A stretch of 64,000 nucleotides of DNA from Cryptomeria japonica (lineage: Eukaryota; Streptophyta; Pinopsida; Cupressales; Cupressaceae). Of the stretch, positions 58,442 to 64,000 are shown piece by piece (positions within the stretch are counted from its first letter, which is position 1; the number at the start of each line of letters is the position of its first letter). Made by a program: the position numbers and the translations under genes. The stretch covers positions 108,318,406 to 108,382,405 of the forward strand of contig NC_081415.1 of the NCBI RefSeq assembly GCF_030272615.1, read 5' to 3'. The notes under the pieces were generated by a model. The model searched no databases. It was not told where the DNA came from and worked only from the letters and a program-made list of their open reading frames with translations.

Positions 58442-59510
58442 CTATGTGTAAAACTTGTGAAGGTGCATCTTGTTGATAGGATCCTCCAAAAGTTCACCAT
58501 CTGGAGTTGAGAGCTGATATGCACTAGATCCATAGGTTGTTGTAATGATTGTAAGGACCAAGCCAATTTGGTTCGAATTTGCCCTTCTTCTCTCTGTCTT
58601 GCTGATTTTTAGGATTTTCTTTGAGAAATAAATCCCCTGCCTCAAATCTGCAAGGCTTTACTTTATGATTGTAGCTACGACGTTCCTTGACTAAATGATG
58701 TGTAGCTCGAGTGACTGTCTTCCTTGATAAATGAACTGAGATAGAATTACTAATGTGTGGACTACGCAGGCCCATATGCGTGTCACCCAAAGAAGTTTGG
58801 GCATCCTTGATGACAAATTCCTTCGAGTAAGCCCCATTAAAGGTCCATGATGTATCACCATAAGGGGATATATGTGTGGAACAATTGGATGAGTGATGAA
58901 GGCTTATGATTGTGAAAAGAAGTGAAAGTAGGATAGCATGATGGAGACTTAGGATCAACAAGTATGCTTTTTCACTTGGAATTTTAGAACTTTTGCCCCC
59001 AGTTATTTTGATATTAGGGGAGATCAACTCTTTCTCTTTTTCTTTCATAGAATTTTTATCCTTGACCTTGATTTTTTCAGAGTCCAATAGCTTTTGATTT
59101 TGATTTGGACTACAGGACTTTTCTTTATTTTTGACTTTTAGATTTTTCTTTCCAAAGCTTGATTTTCTATCCCTGATGAGTAAGGGCTTTTGTAATTCTT
59201 GTTCATCCAAGTCTAGGAGTGAAGTGGAAATGGAATGAGCAGATGAAATGGTAAGGCTATGTGAGCTCTCAAGAGGGCCAGCAATACACTCAATAGATTC
59301 TTCGCTGGAACCACTCTTAGGACTATTGATATCAAGAGTTGCTTCCACCACTAGAGGAGATTTGCATTCAGACTTAGTAGCCACAACACTAGGTGGTTCA
59401 CACAGAATTCCTTGATATTGAAAATTGTTTGTAGGTTGTCCTTGTCGATTGAATACCTTAGGAGATAGTGGGAGTTGATCAACATGAAAGATATACTCAC
59501 CACATCCCAT
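58442..59510 (-). pseudogene. Gypsy B spacer and integrase C-terminal tail
   Basis: Minus-strand open frame of 328 codons (59510-58524). It starts MGCGEYIFHVDQLPLSPKVF, contains a Ser/Lys/Glu-rich low-complexity middle, a hydrophobic stretch (AYLLILSLHHAILLSLLFTI) and then the integrase tail VKERRSYNHKVKPCRFEAGD, ENPKNQQDREKKGKFEPNWL, GPY. A frame change near 58540 leads to AYQLSTPDGELLEDPINKMH and LHKFYT, ending at 58442. The RT, RNase H and catalytic integrase domains that should precede the tail are missing. The central part is not recognised. Confidence 0.75.
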
Positions 59511-59639
59511 GTCTTTAATCTTTAACTTTTCTGTTAGCTCTGTTTGCTTTGATGTTGAAGCTTTTCATGATTCTGGATCCACATATGCTAATGAAGGAAT
59601 AGCTTCTCAATTAACTCGGATTGTTATTTCTGATCTAGG

Positions 59640-60655
59640 TCACAGTTTGTTGCAATATATGAATGGATTTGTGTTAGCTTTGACAGTCACTTCAAGTCCA
59701 TTGTGTGGAAACTTCATACACCAATGATATGTAGATGGTACTGTGCTCATCTCATGAATCCATGGACATCCTAGCAATATGTTGTATGTGAGATCAAGGT
59801 CTAGGACTTGACAAACCACATCCTTTGTAACTGGCCCAACTCTAAGAGGCAAGGTGACTGTGCCTTTGGATGAACGCTCTTCATCATCATATGCTTTGAT
59901 GGTAATTTTGTTTGTAGATTTCACAACTTTATCGGAATATCCCAATTGTTTAATAGTGCTCAATGTACAAATGTTTAGACTTGCTCCTCCATCTATCAGG
60001 ACTTGTTTTATTCAATGTTTATGTATGAAGGCTTCAATGTGCAGTGGAGCATTATGTGGCTGACTTATGGAGGCGTCATCGGCTTCTATGAATGTAAGAG
60101 AGTGTGGAATGGAAAGGTATCCCACCATGGCTTGAAACTGGTCCACATTCAAATCAGTGGGGACAGTAGTGTCTCTCAAGATTTTATCAAGAATGGCTTT
60201 ATGTGCGGGGGATATACGTAAGAGCTCAAGGATTGAAATAAGCGCAAGTGTCTTCCCTAACTGTTCTACAAGATCGTACTCAAGCTTGGTTGATGAGAAA
60301 GTGGTGTTTTTAGTTGGAGCACCTTGCAAAGTGAATTTACCTCGACGAGTTGTGACATTACATTCAAAGGTAGGTTCGGAAGAAGATCCAACACCTTTTA
60401 GGACACTCTTGGGTCTTTGGGTAGAATTCTCAAGTGTTTTGTCCTTGATGATAATGGTGGAGACATAATTGTCCATCGAAATGTGATTGATAGTTGAATC
60501 ATAGTTATAGGATGCTCTGGTATAGTTGATTTGGTCATCTCTGGCTTTAGAATTTCCCTTGTCATGCTTTGGGAATGGTTCCTTAAACATTTCATGTTCT
60601 TGGTTGGATGAGTGTCCTTCAATCTCAATGTCACCTCTATCAATAAGATCTTGTA
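59640..60655 (-). pseudogene. Gypsy B gag 3' end and protease
   Basis: Continues gag after the stop at 60669: MFKEPFPKHDKGNSKARDDQ, then STKLEYDLVEQLGKTLALIS, LLRISPAHKAILDKILRDTT, LNVDQFQAMVGYLSIPHSLT. The protease site VLIDGGASLNICTL (about 60000-59960) is intact, then ITIKAYDDEERSSKGTVTLP and LTYNILLGCPWIHEMS. A TGA at 60009-60011 (IHKH-stop-IKQVL) stands where gypsy A has CGA, so it is a C-to-T change. The frame ends at 59640. Confidence 0.87.
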
Positions 60656-60668
60656 TGATGTTCTTCAG

Positions 60669-62567
60669 TCAATGACAATTTCCTATTTTATGGCCTTTTC
60701 TCTTATGAAATTCACAATATTCATCATCATTCCACCAATTTGGTTTAACCTTTGGCTCATATGGAGGTAGATCTGGAATCATTATTATTTTGTTTACCAC
60801 TAGCTTCTTGAAAACTGACTCAAGTGGTTCTCCCAATGGAGTGTACTTCCTTCGTGACATTGAAGTTGTTTGCGTATTCACTTGATTGTTTGTAGAGCTT
60901 GATCCAGAAAAAACAATTTTTGGTCGTATTGTATTAGCATCAACAACACCATCATTGACTATGTTATTGTTTTTGTTCCAAAATCTTGGCTTATCTTTTC
61001 CTTTAAAGCCATCTTTATTTTCCTTGAATATCTTAATGACTCCTTGTTCAATTAGAACCTTCTCTATTGCTAAGCCTTTTTCAATGACGTCCTTGAAGGT
61101 GGACAAACAAGCTTTTCTTAGGTCATAACCAATGTCCTTGTTAACATTTTGGGTGAACATTTCTACCATTTGTTTTTGTGGAATTTCACAAGAGCAACTG
61201 CTGGCTAGATTCCTCCATCTTTGTAAAAATGATGAAAAGGACTCTCCATCTTTTTGCTTGGTGTTGCACAAAGTAGTGATTGATATGTCTGTCTCTATGT
61301 TGTAGAAGAAATGTTGGATAAATGCCTCTGCTAAGTCACCCCATGACTTAATTCCAAGTGGGAGTTGAGAGAACCATTCCATAGCTTGATCACCTAAGCT
61401 TTGTGGGAATAATCTCATCAAATATGTCTCTTCTGATGCTACCTCAATGCACATTGTGAAAAACTGTCTTATATGTGCCTTAGGATCCCCTTTTCCTCTG
61501 TACTTATCAAACTTAGGTGTCACAAAGTGTGTAGGAAAAGGAGGCATTGGAATTCTCTTGTCAAATGGATAGGGACATATGTCTCTCATTGTGTAAGTTG
61601 GCTTCGGTGTATTTATGTCCTCCATTTTCTTTTGTAAGTCCCTGATTTGTTGCTCAAAATTGTTCTTAGGTGGAGACCAACTTCTTGGACCATACCCCAT
61701 GCCTGAACCACCGGGTGGAGGAGGAGCATGTTGCATATATGGATGATATTGATCATACACATGTTCATATGGAGGAGGTCTATAATGATGTTGTGTATAT
61801 GGACCACTTGGTATAGAGTCATGATGAGGAATGGAATATCTGTTTTGTCCATGTATACCATACTCTACAGGCATGTCATGAGTTTGTTCTAGTGTGTTGC
61901 CCCCAAATTTGACACGGGGTTTCCTTGTGTCCAAATTTTGAGCATTCCTTTGAATATCCAATTGCTTTGGTGGTTGATCCTTAGCATTGGTATGTGATTA
62001 AGCATATTTTTCTGCATAAGACTTCCATAATGGTCTGTGAAGGTGAGTATCATATGCTTGACCATGTGTGTATGGGACCTCTAGTTTTTGAAACAAAGAT
62101 GATGGTGATTCAAGAACAAGATGTGGTCCTCTATTGCCTTCACTATTAGGCCTCCTTTGATCCATGTTGAGGTGAGGTTGTTGCAAAGGTCGATTTTCCA
62201 TTATTTGAGACATGTCAAAATCATGAGGGATCTTGGCTCCACTTTGTGCCATCATTTGTAAGAAATATTGTCTATCCCTCTTCATTATTTCCTCAACCAA
62301 TCGATTGAAACGGGGATCCATAATGGAGTCTTCCACTTCTGCTGAATGTATTGAAATGTTGTCCATATTGTCATTGTGTGTATCATTGTTGTTTATAGTG
62401 TCCATGTGCTCAACATTTGGAATGTTTCTATAGGCATCCATGTCAGGTAATGTAGTATGATCAGAATTGAAAAAGACATCATTGTCATACTCATAGGCAC
62501 TCATGTTTACGGACTCTTGAGCCTCTTTAGCTTCTCTCCTAGATTTTTGGAAACGAGTTTCAACCAT
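60669..62567 (-). pseudogene. Gypsy B gag
   Basis: Right to left: 62567-61998 (MVETRFQKSRREAKEAQESV; RFNRLVEEIMKRDRQYFLQM; AKIPHDFDMSQIMENRP), a stop at 61998, then a 430-codon frame 61961-60669 with a Pro/Tyr/His-rich stretch, a coiled coil (NNFEQQIRDLQKKMEDINTP), CPYPFDKRIPMPPFPTHFVT, the capsid core (IEVASEETYLMRLFPQSLGD, AMEWFSQLPLGIKSWGDLAE, LCNTKQKDGESFSSFLQRWR) and the knuckle YCEFHKRKGHKIGNC, ending in TGA at 60669-60671. Better preserved than gypsy A's gag: only three stops in the whole gag. Confidence 0.9.
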
Positions 62568-64000
62568 GAACTAGGTATTGACCAAGATGTGTGAGACTAG
62601 ATGAAAATGGAAAGAGTATGGAAGACCAAGAGTTGGATGGAATGTAAATGAATCTAAGGTTTACTTGCAATGTCCAAAGTGTAAGACCAAGTATGCATGT
62701 AGTAGAGTAGGTGTGACTTCCAAAGAGATGAGAGTTTCTCTTGATGAGGTAAGTTGACCTTAACTCTAAGTAAGACCAAATGAGACCCAAAGGTGATAGA
62801 CCTTGATGAGGGACCACTTAGCAAAATGTTGTTGTATGTAATGTGTTGACAAAGTATGATGGGGACAAGCAAGTGACCTTTTGACTCAATTTTAGACAAA
62901 TGTGAATGTAATGTAAGGTGTAAAGCAATGATGGACTTTGTGAGACCCAAAGGTAGGTTGAATGCTAGATGAAAACTTGAAGAGATGGCCTAGGAAGCTC
63001 AAGAATACTAAAACTGATTGCTCTTGTTTGTTGGACTATAAATTTTTCCAATTTGTGAAGTTGTTGTTGTGACCCAATCTAAATTTTTGACTATTTTTCT
63101 ATGACAAGAGGACACAATGTTGATGAAGACTCAATGTTTGCAAGTGTTTAGACTCAAAATGACTCAAAGAAAAGTGTGTTGTTTGATGTAAAATTTGTTT
63201 TGCATACACTTGAAGACACAAAAGACACAATGTTTTGCTGTTTGGTCTTGAATGTTTCATTGTTCAAAATAAGACAAGCACAATTCTTATGGTTGGCCAA
63301 GACAATAGTTGTTGATCCCACATGGAGTTCCCCCCGAGGCTACACTATTCAGAGCGGATACTTAGATGCTTGACCCCACTGGCTCCACCCTCAGCACTCA
63401 CTTCTTGGGGCAGCCAAGCATCAGTCCCCACGAAAACTCCTCGTGGCAAACTTTGTATCTCTACTAAGAACTGTATGTGTGTGGGCCGCTACCAGAGGTC
63501 CGACCTCCTGCCCCAACAACTAGAAGGATTTTGGCTTCTAAAACAAAAAGGTGCTAGTAAGGGCATCCGCTCGTGTGGCCATACATGTAGCACTTTCAGC
63601 TCTATAAATACAGAAGGCTCCCAGCTGGTAGGGGTTACGCCCTACAACTAATCAAATAAATTTGATCAAACGGATTTATGGGGAGACATAGTGTCAATAT
63701 GAACTAATCGAAACACGTTATCCATAGTTTTCACCATGAATACAGTTGTTTATAGTGGTTTGAAAGAGGTGGGTTTTCCTCACTACCACTTGGGTCCTTC
63801 TCTCCTCACTAGTAGTCCTAATGACCACATGGGGAGATAGACCCTCTAAAGATTAAACAAAAAGAGCCTATTGCCCAAGACACAAAGGACACTAGTTCAA
63901 TTTTAGTGCACCAGTTGAAGTGTTTAATAATCTATGAAAACAAGTCACACAATAAAGATCAAAAAAAAATCCTTGTAAAGGTCCTGCAACAAAGATTTGT
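62568..64000 (-). other. Gypsy B leader (5' LTR not reached)
   Basis: Upstream of gag on the element strand. It includes a GC-richer block at 63310-63650 without a supported gene. A plus-strand TATAAATA occurs at 63603-63610, but no gene follows in the window. I find no LTR end or primer-binding site before the window stops. Confidence 0.5.

Larger units (their letters stand above)
50278..64000 (-). mobile_element. Gypsy element B: non-autonomous Tat-like element with antisense PMD gene
   Basis: Minus-strand Tat-type element: leader (64000-62568), gag, protease, a spacer, integrase C-terminal tail, T-rich array, long 3' region, PPT and 3' LTR (55219-54909 continued at 50757-50278). RT, both RNase H domains and the integrase core are absent between the protease and the tail. 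Its gag and protease are close to those of gypsy A, and the PPT is identical. The 5' LTR is not in the window. On the plus strand a two-exon PMD gene lies in its 3' region. Copia IV is inserted in the 3' LTR. Confidence 0.87.

Noticed and set aside
63603-63655. TATAAATA with a following open frame on plus strand as a host promoter
   Set aside because: No coding motif or start follows within the window; a lone TATA word is weak evidence.

Overview
This is a plant nuclear, gene-poor, AT-rich window made almost entirely of nested retrotransposons. There is no prokaryotic signature. The PPR-DYW style (gene interrupted only by transposons, E/E+ and DYW tail), the large old Ty3/gypsy Tat and Ty1/copia elements carrying many point mutations, and the long intergenic repeat tracts fit a conifer-type gymnosperm. 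That assignment is inference.

Left part (1-8130): AT-rich repeat-derived DNA with two LTR-like ends, microsatellites, two short tandem arrays and one candidate terminal exon on the minus strand (7743-7872).

Centre (8135-44520): one minus-strand PPR-DYW pseudogene, broken in two. Its 5' half is at 43359-44520 and its 3' half at 8135-9627. The 33.7 kb between them is an insertion flanked by the 5-bp duplication ATACC (9623-9627 and 43354-43358); removing it restores the PPR reading frame across the junction. The insertion is a stack. Level 1 is an unclassified ~4.9 kb element 'U' (9628-9711 plus 38558-43353) coding for a large protein I do not recognise. Level 2 is a ~13.6 kb Ty3/gypsy Tat-like element 'A' (9712-38557). 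Level 3 is three insertions in A: a solo LTR (10944-12409), a copia element 'II' on the minus strand (19592-25901, duplication GAAGT) and a Tekay-like chromovirus 'C' (26952-34407, duplication ACGGT).

Right part (44762-64000): a SIRE-like copia element 'III' on the minus strand (44762-50277) is cut inside gag by a second Tat-like element 'B' (50278 to beyond the window end). B's 3' LTR is itself split by a small non-autonomous copia element 'IV' (50763-54903, duplication GTAGT) that has gag and protease but no integrase or reverse transcriptase. B keeps gag, protease and the integrase C-terminal tail but has lost RT, RNase H and the integrase core. On its opposite strand it carries a two-exon plant-mobile-domain (PMD) gene with a plausible TATA box and splice sites.

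No intact cellular gene is visible. The retroelement polyproteins are read mostly in single frames broken by stop codons, many of which look like C-to-T or G-to-A transitions, as expected for long-methylated DNA. The most notable points are the split PPR gene with its recoverable insertion history, the unknown element U, and the antisense spliced PMD gene inside a defective Tat element.
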